This document shows, in pieces, positions 49,627-63,500 of a stretch of 64,000 bases of DNA. The stretch comes from Solanum dulcamara (lineage: Eukaryota; Streptophyta; Magnoliopsida; Solanales; Solanaceae). Numbering within the stretch: position 1 is the first letter of the stretch; every line of letters starts with the position of its first letter. The DNA lies in the NCBI RefSeq assembly GCF_947179165.1, contig NC_077240.1, positions 4,161,501 to 4,225,500 on the forward strand, in the 5' to 3' direction. The position numbers and the translations under genes are program-made. The notes beneath the pieces are model-generated. The model saw nothing but the letters and a program-made list of their open reading frames with translations. It searched no databases and was not told where the DNA came from.

Positions 49627-52466
49627 TTCAACTCATGTTAATACATCTATTTGTTTCTGTATTTTAATTTCAGTTTGAGAATATAATGGCAAGTAAAGAT
49701 GAGGTATCTAAATTCAGGCTTCCTAAACCTTGTGATTACCATTCTGAAATCTTGAAATTGGAGCCAAAAGAATCAAAGCATAGTCTAGATATGCTGACCA
49801 GGGAGGTTATAGAGTTGAAAAAAGAACTTGTAAAGATATAAGCTAACTTGACTTTAGGCTTTATCTTTTTTAAAACTATTATTCTAATATTTGTGTTATA
49901 TTTGATTATATACTAGACGAATGAAAATCACAAATCTCTTGAAGAGAAGATAGACTTATAATCTATTCAAATGAAAGAATTTGTGATGAATTCCAACAAA
50001 TAATTATTGAAGGATATTTCTTTGTTGTTTGCTAAGAGAGACGTCAACAGTTCTTTTACTCAAAAAGCTAGGGAATCATCTAACAAGGAGGCTGGCGAGA
50101 CATTTTTATGTGGATTAGACTTCAATGGAGGTTCTTTTATGTTTTTAATACATCTATAATATCTTGTTTTGCTTGCTGGCAAGGAGTTAACTAGTAGTTT
50201 ATTTACTATTATCTAAGTTGTAGTTTAAACTTGAGTTTTTATTCACATATTTTTTTGATAATATATTTAAATTACACACCCAACATTTTCTCCTTGTGTT
50301 GATGCATCAATACATGTATCAAGAGGGTATGACGCTTAAGTTGTGAAATCAAATCAACATGAAAAATCTCAAGTGTTTAAAGCTTCAGTTAAATTTGCTG
50401 TTGTTGAAAATTCTGAAAGCAAAATTGGTAATGAAGGGTTTAATACAAATGTAATAAATATTTCATATACTTTCATTCAACTTTTTTTTAAAGTGTTCAT
50501 TTATGTACAAATGAAGATGTTGCAGAAATTGCTATTGAACAAGTTTTATCTGAGGTTGCTGCTGATATACATGGTATTAGTTTTATCTTGAAAGTTCAAA
50601 TAAACTTCTTTTGTATGTGATCTCTAATTACTCTACCTGCTCCTCCCTTACTAAATTACTAAAATATTTATTTTGTATATAGGTGAAGAGGCTGCTGATT
50701 TTAATGCATTTGAAGAACAACCTAATTGTAGTGCAACTAATAAAGGTGAACTAGAATGTGGTGCTTCTACTGATGCCGATGCAGCAAAGGGTTGTCAAAA
50801 AACTTCTCAAACACTTGATGACTTCATGTTGTGTGCTGAAAATCTTTTCAAGATCCATAAGGCAGAAGCATCATATCTAAAAAAGAAAGTAACTGTTGAG
50901 AAAAATAAAAAGAAAAAGAAAGTCACTGTTGATGAAAATAAAAAAAACGACACTGAAGAAGCGTGGAAGAAAAGAAATCCAGGAAAGTCAATTAAATCTC
51001 CTTATGTACAACATTTTGAATCTGGGGGACTTTATGTGTAACACGTCAAATATTTGAGATAAAATATCCTTTTTCACTTATAATCGGAGTAGATGATGAA
51101 TCTGATTTGATAGATTCATTCACTTCGTGACTTTATATGGGTACAAAAAAGAGATAATTTATTTATGTTTGTTATTTTATATGTCAAAAAAATTTCTTTA
51201 GTTTAAATGAGTTAACTGACTGAAAATTTCATTTCTTTTAGGTTTTAAAGGGGAAAGAAACCTTACCCAAATGTTGTTGATGTCCTCAAGCCAGTATTTG
51301 AATTAAGTGTTTTCAATGTACAAGCAAAAGGATGGTTTTTCAAATTGGCACATTCTGGACAAGCATGGAGTGATGATGTTAGTTATGTAAGCTCCATTTC
51401 AACACCCTTATTTTTCTGAATCAACTTCTTCTCCCATTTTTCTTTCACGATTCATATCTATGGTGATTATTGCTACTTACTATGGAGGCTTTTAGTAATA
51501 AATGGAGCTTTTCTCCAAAACCTGCCAAAGAAATAAAGAGTTAAAAGTCATAAAAGTAGGTGAGCTTTAATGAGCTCACTGAATTGACACTTTCTATAGA
51601 TTTGAAGTATTATCTGACACTTGACGTCATTTTTAAATCTTTTGCAACATCTTGACGTCATTTTTTGTTATATTAGAAAGAAAGAAAAGTATGAAATCAA
51701 CAAGAATGTTTGATTTATAACTACTGATTGTCTATTCAAGACAAAGATTGCTCAATCTTATTTTTAACTTTATGAAGCTCATAAAAATAAGAAAAAAATT
51801 AGAATCAAAGCTTCTGATGCTATTGCTGAGTATATATGTTGACGCCGTTTGTTGGCAAGCACCCCATGGAACAAAGTGGATTATATTTTCTTTCCAGTAA
51901 ATATTAAAGAGGGTTATCATTGAATTTTTATTGTGTTTGATATTGTTGAAAGGTCTTTGAAGGTGTATGATATAATTCATTTCCGGTTGGGGGGGGGGGG
52001 GCGAATTATCTGGCTCAAAATGTTGTTGGCATGATTTCATTGATTTTACCATACTACTTGAGTGTGGTCAAGTTCTATGATAAACGTCCTGAATTGAATA
52101 CATCGCCTAAATACAATGAAAAAAATGAGTTTGAGCTCATTGAATCTAATTTTATAACTGAAGGAATTCCTAGACAACAAGAAGATTCACTCTAAGTTTA
52201 ATTGTTTATCAAATAGATACTATCGTTTGTATTGGTCTTATTAAACTCAATAGTATTTTTATAATAATTTTACATTTCAAATTTTGTAGGGACTGTGGAG
52301 TTTTTGTGGCTGCATTTGCTGAGTTATTGAGCAATGGCCAGGATATTGCAAATCAATAATTAAATGCAAACAGTCTCCAAAAGAGGTTTGAGGTTCTACT
52401 ATGAGAATATGCAGTGAAGTAGCAAAAGAGTAACCTTCAAAGTGAAGACGAAAGACCACATAAATG
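48316..52466 (+). pseudogene. DUF1985 + Ulp1-like C48 protease gene, decayed (MULE 2)
   Basis: DUF1985 begins with EKIKLSLSEKQFELFRNTCF (about 48801) and continues with SLAVLFFINEFLFSYENNGY and LVENGQFNFYQWGLDVYKKL (49125-49290). Acidic and lysine-rich linkers follow (50673-51041), ending in GKSIKSPYVQHFESG. The C48 core has PWNKVDYIFFPVNIKEGYH (about 51865-51921) with the catalytic His, followed by a TGA where Trp is expected. VYDII (about 51967) keeps the Asp, and DCGVFVAAFAELLSNGQDI (about 52291-52345) keeps the Cys. A TTTTGTAG acceptor stands just before the DCG exon, the same intron place as in MULE 1. Several in-frame stops make it a pseudogene, though its catalytic triad survives. Confidence 0.8.
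49530..49623. repeat. compound CA / CATA / TA microsatellite
   Basis: CA repeats at 49530-49543, CATA units to 49560, then about 31 TA units. It lies in an intron of the MULE 2 protease gene. Confidence 0.95.
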
Positions 52467-52739
52467 AAAAAATGTAGTTATATTAGTTAATATGTCTATG
52501 AAAATTATATTGTCTAAAAGCAGTTTATAGCTGGTGTATTAGTTAGGTTTTGAAGATTGTTTTGTTCTATCTTTTTTAAGGTGATTTTTGTTCATGTAAG
52601 CACACTTTTAATATAGTATTTTGCTCATGTAAAATATATATATTTTTTATAATGTAATACATAGTTACGTTAATGTTAAAATGTTGCAGTAGTGTTATCA
52701 AACTGAAACTTGCATTATGAATTAATGTTGTGTTGAAAA

Positions 52740-53305
52740 TGCCTTTCGTATTCTATAGACCACAAAAATGAAATTTGAAGTAAAGAATTAAACTTGAATG
52801 AAAAATAAATTACATACACATTAAAGTTAAATTAGAAGAGAATTAGACACGAATGAAAAGTGTAGCTAATGAAAAACCCTTCAATGATTTATAGACCACA
52901 ATAATGAATTAAATTCGAACTAAAATGTATTATATAGACATTAAAGTTGAATTAGAAAAGAATTAGACACGAATAAAAAGTGTAGCTAAGGAAAAAGCCT
53001 TAAGTAATTTATAAAGCACAAAAATGAATTGACTTGAACTAAAATTATTATATACACATTAAAATTGAATTAGAATAGAATTAGAACGAATGAAATGTGT
53101 AGCTATTGAAAAAGCCTTCAGTAATGTATAGAACACAAAAATGAATTAGACTTGAACTAAAAATGAATTACATAAACACTAAAGTTGAATTAGAAAAGAA
53201 TTAGACATGAATGCATGAAAATTATAGCTAATGAAAAAATCTTCAGTGATCAATAGACCGCAAAAATGAATTAAACTTGAACTAAAAAATAAATTCTTGT
53301 AGCAA
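52740..53305. repeat. minisatellite array A, unit about 117-125 bp
   Basis: TGTAGCTAATGAAAAA-like phrases recur at 52861, 52981, 53098 and about 53223, each preceded by GAATTAGACACGAATGAA. The array lies between the convergent protease and transposase genes of MULE 2. The same unit, in the same orientation, forms array B at 55495. Confidence 0.9.
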
Positions 53306-53345
53306 ACTAATGACCTAAAACAAACAGAGTTTATTCTTTATTTCA

Positions 53346-55430
53346 AATGTCATTCTTTATTTTTAATCTGAATTCCGAAGGCCTAACATTCTTGCAAGTC
53401 TTCCTGTTGTGACCTTGTTGTCCATAATTGTTGCATGTTATTTTTGATTTTTTGAATCCATCTTCTCTCAATTGCGTGTGTCTTTTATATTTTGGCCTCC
53501 CGAGAGGTCTTTTTCCAAGTGGTGGAAGTACAACCTCCTCAAGAACGTATATTGGTACATTCCAGGTGCTTTCATATAGGAGGGAATTCATCTAAAACTG
53601 ATATGTCAACAATAAATTCCCTTTTGTGTAGTAATCAGAACAATATTTTTCATAACTAGTGTGTTTTGTTGTTAAAACAGCCAAAGCATGTGAACATGGC
53701 AGCTTATCCAATTGAAATCTCCCACATATTCATGTACGTTGTTGAAGACATACCACGAATCATGTAATAACATCAAGTACTATATATACATATTCATTTG
53801 TCTCCCTAACCTATGAAAAGTAGAAGAAATATAAGCAAGAGAGATGTTAGATGTGAATTAGAAGAAAAAATATTAGCAAAAAGAAATTTACAAATACCAT
53901 ACTTTTAATTTCTCCGATGCAGTTTTGTTACGTTGTATAACTTTTTCATACTTTTTTCCAAGGTAAAATCCTGAAAATGTTGCCTTTGACCTGTTATTGT
54001 TATTCCATTTTTGAAAGAGTTGTCTCATGAATTTTCGGAGGTGTAAGACTGTAAGAACTTTGACATGTCTTGTTCTTGAATTGACTGATTCTGCAATGTT
54101 GGATGTCATCATCCAAATCCTATTTGCTTGAGCATAAACACGTGATAGGTATAATGTTTAATACATTTTTAGTATATTTTTGTTTCTTGCATAATACACT
54201 TTTAATACATAGTGCATACCTTTAATACAAATTAGAATTTCATTTATAGAAGCACTAGTATTGTATTCGAAAAGTCTCATCTGCTGCATCTAAGATATTA
54301 GCTGTTAGCATTGTCCCTTTGTATGCTCCTTTTAGAAAAGTTTCATCAACAACTACAATTGATCTACAATACTCCCATCCTTTTATCGATGTAAACAGAG
54401 CTACAAATAGATATAGAAAATGGTCATCCTCTGATTTGTGCAATCTTATATAAAAACCAGGGTAAGTTGCCTCTAGTATGTGAAAGTAACTTGACAACTT
54501 TGTATATGATTGAGCTGGATCACCTCGGACTAATTCAAGAGCCGCACATCATATTCCTGTAACATGTCATTTTGTATATCTCTTGGTGTGTAGTTGGATC
54601 AATACATTTGGCAATAATAATACTCCCAACAACTGTCTTGCTTGATTGTCTTTTTCGATAATGAATTATGTAGCAACAAACACGTGTGTTCCCTTTCAAA
54701 ATCTCTAATAGCGAACATTTGAGATTTATTCACGCTTGAAGCGCCTAAATTTCAGCTACAGTTTTCTCCGAGGCATTGTATTGAATAGCTGTTGATTTTT
54801 TTTATTAATATACAATCAATAATATAAACTAACTTGAATTTGAGTCTTACCATGTTGAGCTTGATCTCAATGTCTTGAATTTGAAGTGTTTAAGAATGGA
54901 ATGTCTTTTTAGTGCACTAATAAGGACATATTTATTTTTGTAAACTTGATCTATCTCAAAAAAAGATTGATTAAGGTTTATAATGATGCCTGGTTGTATT
55001 TCTTCTTGCTCATCAACTTCCTCATATGATCCAAAGCCAATTAACTCTAGTGCATCATCGATACCACTAAATGCATTAGAAAAGTATGAATTGTGTGTAA
55101 TCCTCATATCTTCTGAAGTGTCTGAACATAATAGTGGAATTAGGGTGGAATCACTCTCCAAGTTGATCGATTCAGTTGTTGTGACACATAAAAGGTATTT
55201 TGACATATCTCTATGTTCCTTTTTTGGTTTCAACATACACTTTTACCCCCATATCGTTATGAATTTGAATTGGAGGAGACCTTTCATCAATCTTATATCT
55301 GATTTCAACTTTACTTGTTGATGTTTCTATTGGCAATTGAGTAGCAATCACAGAAAAAAGACTAGCAAATGTTAAACCGGTATTTATCAACACACCATCT
55401 GCCAAGTAATTAATATACTTGTTACTAGAA
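53346..55430 (-). pseudogene. decayed MURA-type transposase (MULE 2)
   Basis: Minus-strand order: N-terminal IQIHNDMGVKVYVETKK (about 55220-55270), an acidic region with ELIGFGSYEEVDEQEE (54847-55236), then the catalytic entry. That entry has FYIRLHKSEDDHFLYLFVAL and SIVVVDETFLKGAYKGTML (54255-54497), which keep the first Asp. Next is the MTSNIAESVNSRTRHVK block (53888-54112), worn SWIM-finger DNA, and a C-terminal CCHC-like knuckle CNNYGQQGHNRKTC (about 53380-53440). The middle DDE block between the two catalytic pieces is mostly missing. Stops and shifts show it is dead. It is the homologue of the 1490-4163 pseudogene. Confidence 0.85.
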
Positions 55431-55494
55431 TTTCATGGACCATTGAAGTAAAGAAGCACAGCTAGATTAGCCATATTTTTCTCCTGCATTTTTT

Positions 55495-55990
55495 TTGTTG
55501 AATTAGAAGGGAATTAGAGAATTAGACACGAATGAAACATGTAGCTAATAAAATCAGCCTTCAGTGATCTGTAGGCTACAAAAATGAATTAAACTTGAAC
55601 AACAAATGTATTACACACACATTAAATTTGAATTAGAATAGAATTAAAGATGAATGAAACATGTAGCTAACAAAATCAGCCTTCAGTGATCTGTAGGCCA
55701 CAAAAATGAATTAAACTTGAACAACAAATGTATTACACACACATTAAATTTGAATTAGAATAGAATTAAAGATGAATGAAACATGTAGCTAACAAAATCA
55801 GCCTCCAGTGATCTGTAGGCCACAAAAATGAATTAAACTTGAACAACAAATGTATTACACACACATTAAACTTGAATTAGAAGAGAATTAGACACAAATG
55901 AAACATGTAGCTAACAAAACCAGCCTTCAGTAATCTGTAGGCCACAAAAATGAATTAAACTTGAACAACAAATGTATTACACACACATTA
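55495..55990. repeat. minisatellite array B, unit 122 bp, four copies
   Basis: CATGTAGCTAA occurs at 55538, 55660, 55782 and 55904, exactly 122 bp apart. Units are nearly identical (few differences such as CCTTCAG versus CCTCCAG), so this array is younger or better homogenised than array A. It lies just upstream of the transposase start. Confidence 0.95.
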
Positions 55991-56814
55991 AATAAGTAAT
56001 CGTGATAAACATAGAAACGTAAATAAACTTTCATGTTGAATCACAACTGAATACAAATCTTGTATTGCTAATGAATTAGGCATGCAATCTAATTCAAATC
56101 TTCAAACAATTAAACATTAAACCATTCAAATCTTTAAGTAATCACATATCTCTACTCAGAAATCACAATTCTTCAACTGATTCAAATCTGCATTCACCTA
56201 AATTTCGCAATTCTTCTGCAATAACCATCAAATACACATCACTGAATTCCAAAATTGGAGTATTAATGTTGTAGAAAGTCTTGGTTGAGAAGCTGGGAAG
56301 GTAAGTATTGCCCTAATTTTTCAGAAAATCGTGGGTGTGAAGATTGGAGAGAATATTGGTGTAGCAAATTTGGAGAGAAACAGAGGAAGAGAAAATCGCG
56401 GGTGAGAGTTTTATAAGAGTAATGACTGTACTTAATTTAATTCAAACAATTTGCTATATATGGTTAAAATAATTATGTTGTTGTATGTGGTAAATATTTC
56501 TTGAATATCGTACATTTAGATAATTTACCCTTAAATTTAGAGAAAATTATATCTTGATACATAAGTGAAACTATTTATCCAAATTGGATCAAATTCAAAC
56601 TATTTACCCTTAATGGATCTATGGCCAAACTATTTACGCGCTACCCCACTTTTTTTTCTTATTTCGCGCATGACGTCAATATAACATCAGTATCACAATT
56701 ACGAATTAATCCTTTGTGATACTCATCAATATATTGATACCATATCGATATCATATAAGGCTAAACTTATTCGTCTTTGATATTCCGTCGATATATTTAT
56801 ACCCTATTGAAGAA

Positions 56815-57060
56815 AAAGAGCTCTTACCTCTGCACATCCCTCTATTCCAATAGAAAACGTTAGCCTTCATCCATGAGATCGGGGTATCACTACCAGTAGG
56901 GGCCCGCCGGCTTTCAAAAGACGAGTAAGGGATGGGGAGAGGGCGACTGAAAAGGAGGCTCGCATAGTTCGTAGCCATCGTTAGAGGAAAGAACTTGTAT
57001 TACAAGGATTCATTAACTGTAAATCTGGCATTGCCCTGTGTAGTTGTCTGGGAGCTATGG
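56815..57060. other. GC-rich patch, possible small organelle insert
   Basis: GGGGCCCGCCGGCTTTCAAA and AGGGATGGGGAGAGGGCGAC stand out from AT-rich surroundings. A minus-strand frame begins at 56978 and contains NYASLLFSRPLPIPYSSFES, but I recognise no protein. The style is like plant mitochondrial DNA. Confidence 0.3.
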
Positions 57061-57599
57061 AAGAGGAGAAAGAAAGGAAGGTATGGTGGGAGTATCATAT
57101 ACAATTTGGCTCTTTTTTAAGAAATAAATAAAAAACAATTAAGAAAAAACTTATTTATTAAACTCTAAATTAATAGAAAAAATATATTTTTTCATAATTT
57201 TGTTCTCTTTTTTCAATTTTTTAAAAAAATTGTATCTAAATTATGAACTTTTTAATTGTTTTTAAATTAAAATTTTGAAGAATTGAAGCATATATCAATG
57301 CCATTACAATATGTAGATATATCATAGTGGTATCATGGATGATTGAATAATCTCATTGAAGGACTAAGACAAATCTCAATAAAAATACTGTCCAGTTATT
57401 CTTTGATACTACCAGAATATATTATATTTTGATGGTATCAAGGAGGAAGAAGCAGTCCTTCAATGAAGACACTGCTCAATTACTCTTTGATACACAAATT
57501 TAAAATTAAAAAAAAGATATGAAAATAATTGAACATTTAAGGATAAATATTTTTTGGGGGGCATAGTGTTCTTTTCCCTTAAATTTAACTCATATATTA

Positions 57600-60500
57600 G
57601 CACTTGAAGTCGTGCTTTAACCTAACATTCAAAATTCATAAAGTTGGAATCCTATCTCCACCCTTCCCGACATATGTAATTATAAATCAAAAAATTTGTA
57701 AACCAACAGTACGGTTTCAACTGTTTAACATATACAGCACGCTGAAAAATGCATTGGCAAAGTAGATTTGAGCACGAGTGTATTCTTTCATTTTCATGGT
57801 CAGACCAGGTGATGGCTGACCCTTGCATATATGCTTCAATTACGAGTTGCGACCATGACAGGCCACCGTTTTTCATGTAAACAAAGTTTCACCTGAGTCA
57901 ACACATAATATCTACCTGAAATTCAGAAAATTATGTACTTGACTCAGCATAAAATATTCTATTTTCACCAACAAGAAAAATCAACAAACACTCTGTTCGG
58001 TATGAGAAAAGATAAATACTCAGAAAAACGACCTACCTTCGGTATGGATAATAATGTTTACGTGTAGCAGTGATATGAGGTCAATAAGTTACGTAACTGC
58101 AAAGAAGAATAACTTTAGTCGTAAAGTGAGAAAAGTCATTTTCCAATATCTTATGACATGCAAACACAATAAAAATGACTTTATCAAACCAAAGTTTGGT
58201 ATAGTCATATCAGATCATAAGATAATTACCATCCAATGAACTCTAGAGCAATCCTTCTAGCACTTAATTTAGGTCACCCATGAGCTTTGCAACAAGCATT
58301 TGTCTGCCCCAACACTGCTTCTGAGCAATCCACAACCATGGAAACTGCTCCTCACTCCAACCAGTATTTACAGTGTAGTTAGGCCTGATCAATAATGCCA
58401 AAGTACAGAGAAATGCAGACTCCTAGGACTCCTTTCTGCAATATTAATAAAATAAAAGATAAGCACTATCATCACTGGCACAATAAAACTAGAAAAGAAG
58501 AGAGAGAAAAGTGGGAAGAGAATAGAGCATACTTAAAGGCAGATAAAAATATCCTTAAACAGAAGAATCGAGCAAGTCAAGGACATACAGGCACTGTTTT
58601 CCATCAACCAGTTTTCTTGACAGCACACACCTAAATAGAAGTTGTAACAACCAAACTTCTTAGAATTTTTCCAAGCAAGACGAATAGACTGAGATGGTTG
58701 AAATTGAAAAAAGAAAACAACAATAGACTACATATGCATTTATTTAATCAGGACACTCCTTTCTTCTTTTGGCTAACACAGGTGAATCAAGAAATTGTTT
58801 TTGTGTGCAACTTTACTTGGACCTGACTAGTGCTGCAGTTTACCACTGAACTCTTAAATAATGTCAACAGCACTACTTCCTTAAGTTTAATCATTGACAA
58901 ATACAGAATGCAATGTTATCAGGTCTAAGTAATGATGACACAGAAGGGGAAAAGTTATCCTCACACAGGGCAAAGGAAGCAACACATGCCACTTCATACT
59001 TTTGTTGTCTAATACCTCTCCAAATATTAATTTTGATGCCTTGTAAGCCACAAACTCCTTTCTCTTTTCTGTCTAATTGTGTCTCTACTACCTCATCTAA
59101 AAGTTTAAATTATTAGAGAGAGAATATTTGTACTTATCCAATTAATTCTGTATGGACTCCTTCATTCCTTTTTCATGGGTAAGCACATTAAATACTAATC
59201 TGTTAACAGATGAATACCTACTTGGATAACCATGTTGAATTGTGTGAGCATGGCATAGAAAAGCTCCCAACTGCTAGAGAAGAGAGACTTTATTTATTTG
59301 ATTGTTTTAAACACTTCTCATTAACTAGATTCCCTCTAGGAAGAGACAACATTCAAACAAAGGTTTGCATCAACAATGGGAAGTTAAAAATAGCATTCTT
59401 GTTTCACTATTCAGTTGGATTAATATCAAGGATGTTCTTGAACATCATCCATACAGGACCTTCAGAAAGTAAGCCTACGACAAAAATGAATACATTGTTC
59501 AACTGAATCAAGCAGTTCATATCACCTAACGTTATTCATCCAAAGAATGAAGCCCCACTTGACTTCAAGCAAGAGGGAAGACAAATGTATACCTACACAA
59601 ATTGGAAATAACACTTCCAGAACAGACAGGTACCTACCATGATCTCCAGCACTATCAGTTTAACCTGGGAAGACATCTTATCAGACCCAATGCATCCCAT
59701 GGGGTCCCCCACTCTATATGATTATGATTTCAACTTAGAGAGGATATCAGTGAAAGATGCGAGAACTTCAAGTAACATATGAAAATGAAAAGAAGATACA
59801 AAAAATCACAAATGGAATGCGGACTTGTAGACATAGAGCACCTGACACTTTTTTCTTGGCAAAGAAGGCATGCCACACATCACTCTGTCACAGAAGCCAT
59901 GTAAAAGCTGCCACCATAGTTCTCACTAACCAATGCCTACAAATTGAGATAAAAAGTTGATCAGGCTAGGTCACAAATTCACTGTTAAAGCAGATTCTAA
60001 ACTTGAATTTGCTATTGTAAAAAAAAGGATGCTATGCATCTAAACCAATGGTTTCAAAATCAAAGACTTTCTAAGATGTCACAACATTATACTTTAACCT
60101 TTTTAAGCAAGTCTTCTGTAACCACTATCAAAAAATAGATTTTACCTACAATTAAAAATTTCATTATCATCTAAGTTTAACTGGCTTTGCAACTAAAAGC
60201 CTGCAGTTACTAATTAAAAAGGAGGAACAAAGGAAGCTATTTTGCTGCAAAGACAACTCCAACCAGAACAGTCCTGAATCATCAATGCAGTATTTAACTA
60301 TTTAACTTGACACACTTATATTACAAAGGGAAAAGGAATAAACTAATTAACGTGCACAGTGAGACCATTACATACTTAAGAGGAAGAACAGAATCACCTG
60401 TGGAACCGCTTTGATAATGGACTTTGGCCCTAACTCTACCCCAAAATCAAGCTCATGAGGTGAGGATTGTCTAAGACCATATAACGAGATCATTTTTTCC

Positions 60501-63500
60501 TCGCACAACCGATGTGGGACTTCAACACCCCCTCGCATGCCCAGGATTGAACATTTGGAGCATGGACAATACAAGTTGGAGGCTTACATCGGGTAAACAA
60601 AGAATTGGGATGGGCGTAGCTCTGATACCAAGATGAAGTATGTTATCATCTCATCTAAAAGCTAAGTTGTTACAGAGAGCACAGTTTTATTTACTTAATT
60701 CTTTCTGCTCCGATACCATGATAGGAAATGGCCCTTGGCCAAACTCAACTCCAAAAGCTAGCTCATGAGGCGAGTATTGCCCGAGATCATATAAAGAGGC
60801 CAATATTCCCTCCCACAACCGATGTGGACTTCAACACGCTTGTTAACTGAAAGACTGGAATAATTTTCCATGCAAAATCTGTCAGCAGACCAACAGATTG
60901 GGTACTACCTATTTGCAGACTTGAAGGAGTTTTTGATAGGTTTGGCATCAAAGAGGATACTCAACATCCAACACCATTACCAGATATGGTGGGGAATTTT
61001 CTACCCATATAACAATCTAGCTGGGTAGACTTCAATAACATTTTCCAATATTCGTAAATGAAGTAACAGTATGTATTGTAACTACTGTAAGATTGTAATC
61101 GTGCACACAGCATTCTTACGAAATATCATCACCCTCATGCATTGTTACTTATTATATAAAATAAAACATGTTTGAATTGTTTACATGAAAACCAAAAGAA
61201 GTCAGCTGAATAAATGAGCACATAGTTATTCATTTAAGTCATGTTCCCAGGCCCTGAACTACACATTGGAAGTGGTTCTCCACATAGTAGAATCTTAAAC
61301 AACTCTTAAGAAGTAAAACTAACCCTAGAACGATAGAACGAATCTAGAAGAAACCATATCAATTAATGGGTTAACGAGAACAGCAGGACAGCCTGCCCAG
61401 TTTTCGCAAACGTTGTTAAATCAATATCTAGAAGAAATTCTTTCAACAATGCATACAAGTCATATCATTCTTTTGGTACATGTCATAAACAAGGGAAACC
61501 AGTTTACAATGTGATATCATAGAGAGCCTGTAACTATAAGCAAAAACCATAAAGGGACCGAAACTAGTATCATGTACATAATCTTGCAAGGCAACAGCCA
61601 GCAAACATTTTTGCTTCCTACATATATAGCTAAATGTCATGATTTCCACTGAGAGTCAGAAAGACAAGTATGAGAAAAAGATTATCCGAACCATATTTTT
61701 CCCTATAACACAATATGGATACACATCTCAACAAGAAAATAACTGGAACTGTTTATGCTACCTGAAAATGAGGAAGCAAGTTGTTGTAAACTTCTATGAA
61801 AACTTTTGACCTTGCAGTTAACCTGATGTCACAATTACAATGTCAGACCCGGTCTTCATTCATCACAAATTACAAATGCATTTTCCCTGTTAAACTTCCC
61901 ATGTTTACTTTTGCTACTGCTCGCAGTAAAAGAGGTAAATAGTATTATTTTAAATTTAAAAAAAAAACAATGCAAAAGGAATCCAAAACATCCAAACAAC
62001 AAAGATATCGATGAGATGTTCATCATTGTGCTAGACAAGGTATTTACCAAAAGCACCAGAAAAAATGACAAAGAAGAGGAAGAAGTTGAAAAGACAGCTT
62101 TCAAGAGTCCCTCCAGTTAATCTTCCTCACCAGCTGTTGTGGGGAATGTTGCCATGTTTGAAGGTAAACAACAGGAGAAGCCCTTCTTCCTGTGTTAATA
62201 CTTACATTTCTGGCAATAACAACAACATACTTCTTATTATTTATTTATTGAGGCAGAGTACCACAAAAGGTCGTTTGGTGGGTGAGGGAGAAGAAAGAAA
62301 TTCATATTAAATATATCAATGTCAGAAAGGACATGTATGAAGGAGTCATCACTAACATGAGAATAATAGTAGGAGATACAAATACAAAGAGTTTCTCGTA
62401 ACAGTGAGTTCACACTAGGGATCAACATTGAGCCCCGACTTGTTTATCCTAGTTATGGTTGAGCTAACCAACACAATATAAAATGAGGTCCCATGGTGGA
62501 TGCTATTTGCTGATCATATTGTGTGAACCAACAAAACAAGTGTCAACCAAAAGCATGAACTATGGAGAAGCATTATAGAGAGTAAAGATCTTTAAAAAAA
62601 ATAGAAGTAAAACTGAATATATGCACCAAGTTTAGTCAGAAGAGCGAAATTGAGGTGAGACTAGACGAAATCGTAGTGCAAAAATACAAACAATTTAGAC
62701 ATAAAGGCTTGTTGTTTCAAGAGAATGGAATAATAAATGAAGATAATACTCATAAAAATAAAATTGGATGGTTGAAATGGAAATGTGTTACCGAGCGGCC
62801 AAAGTGAATGGTAAGTTCTTCAGAAACTATAAGACCGACAATGCTATATGATAGTAAATGTTAGGTTGCTTAAGTCCGAGAGGCGGATTCTTAAGATGAA
62901 TGTGCGTTCATACAAGATTTGTTAAAAATAAAAATGGTCACACTCGCCAAAATGTGCAAATAGCATGCAATGAAGATAAAATGAGAGAAGGTCACTCGAG
63001 ATGCTGTCATGTGTCGACCTATAGATGCACCAGTACGTAGGTGTGCAACTATGATGAGTGAGGATGTTAAAACGAGGGTAGACCTAAAATCACATGGAAG
63101 GAAGTCGTCGCGAAAGACCAACAATTTCTTGGAATCAATGGAGAATTAGCTAAAGATAGGGTATAATTGAAGAAAAAATTCCATATAGATAATATCTACT
63201 AGATGGGAATAGGTTTTAGACTTGTTAGAGAACTTCTAATAACATTGATTATTATTATTGCTATTATTATTATTATATATATTTAGTTTATCTTTTACTT
63301 ATATTTTTATTTGGTATGATGTCATTTGGTATGATGATGACATGAGTTGAGCTTAAATAGAAATGTGAGGATTCATATAGCCAACCCCAAGTTATTTGGG
63401 ATTGAGGTGTAGTCGTCGTTGTAGTACAGAAAAGACCGCAAGTCTCTACCAGTCTGTGTCCTTCAAAATTTTACTTGAGAAGTCTTATCAAAATATTTAC

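Noticed and set aside
55495..55990. Regular 122-bp array considered as a CRISPR-like structure
   Set aside because: The whole unit is repeated without spacers, and the host is a plant. It is a minisatellite.
61443..61649. Minus-strand 68-codon frame as a possible exon of the right-edge gene
   Set aside because: No convincing acceptor and donor in phase, and the composition is that of noncoding DNA.
61856..62180. Lysine/glutamate-rich plus-strand frame with NKDIDEMFIIVLDKVFTKST
   Set aside because: It looks somewhat protein-like, but has no start context, splice partners or known domain, and it lies in an intron of a minus-strand gene. It was not called a gene.
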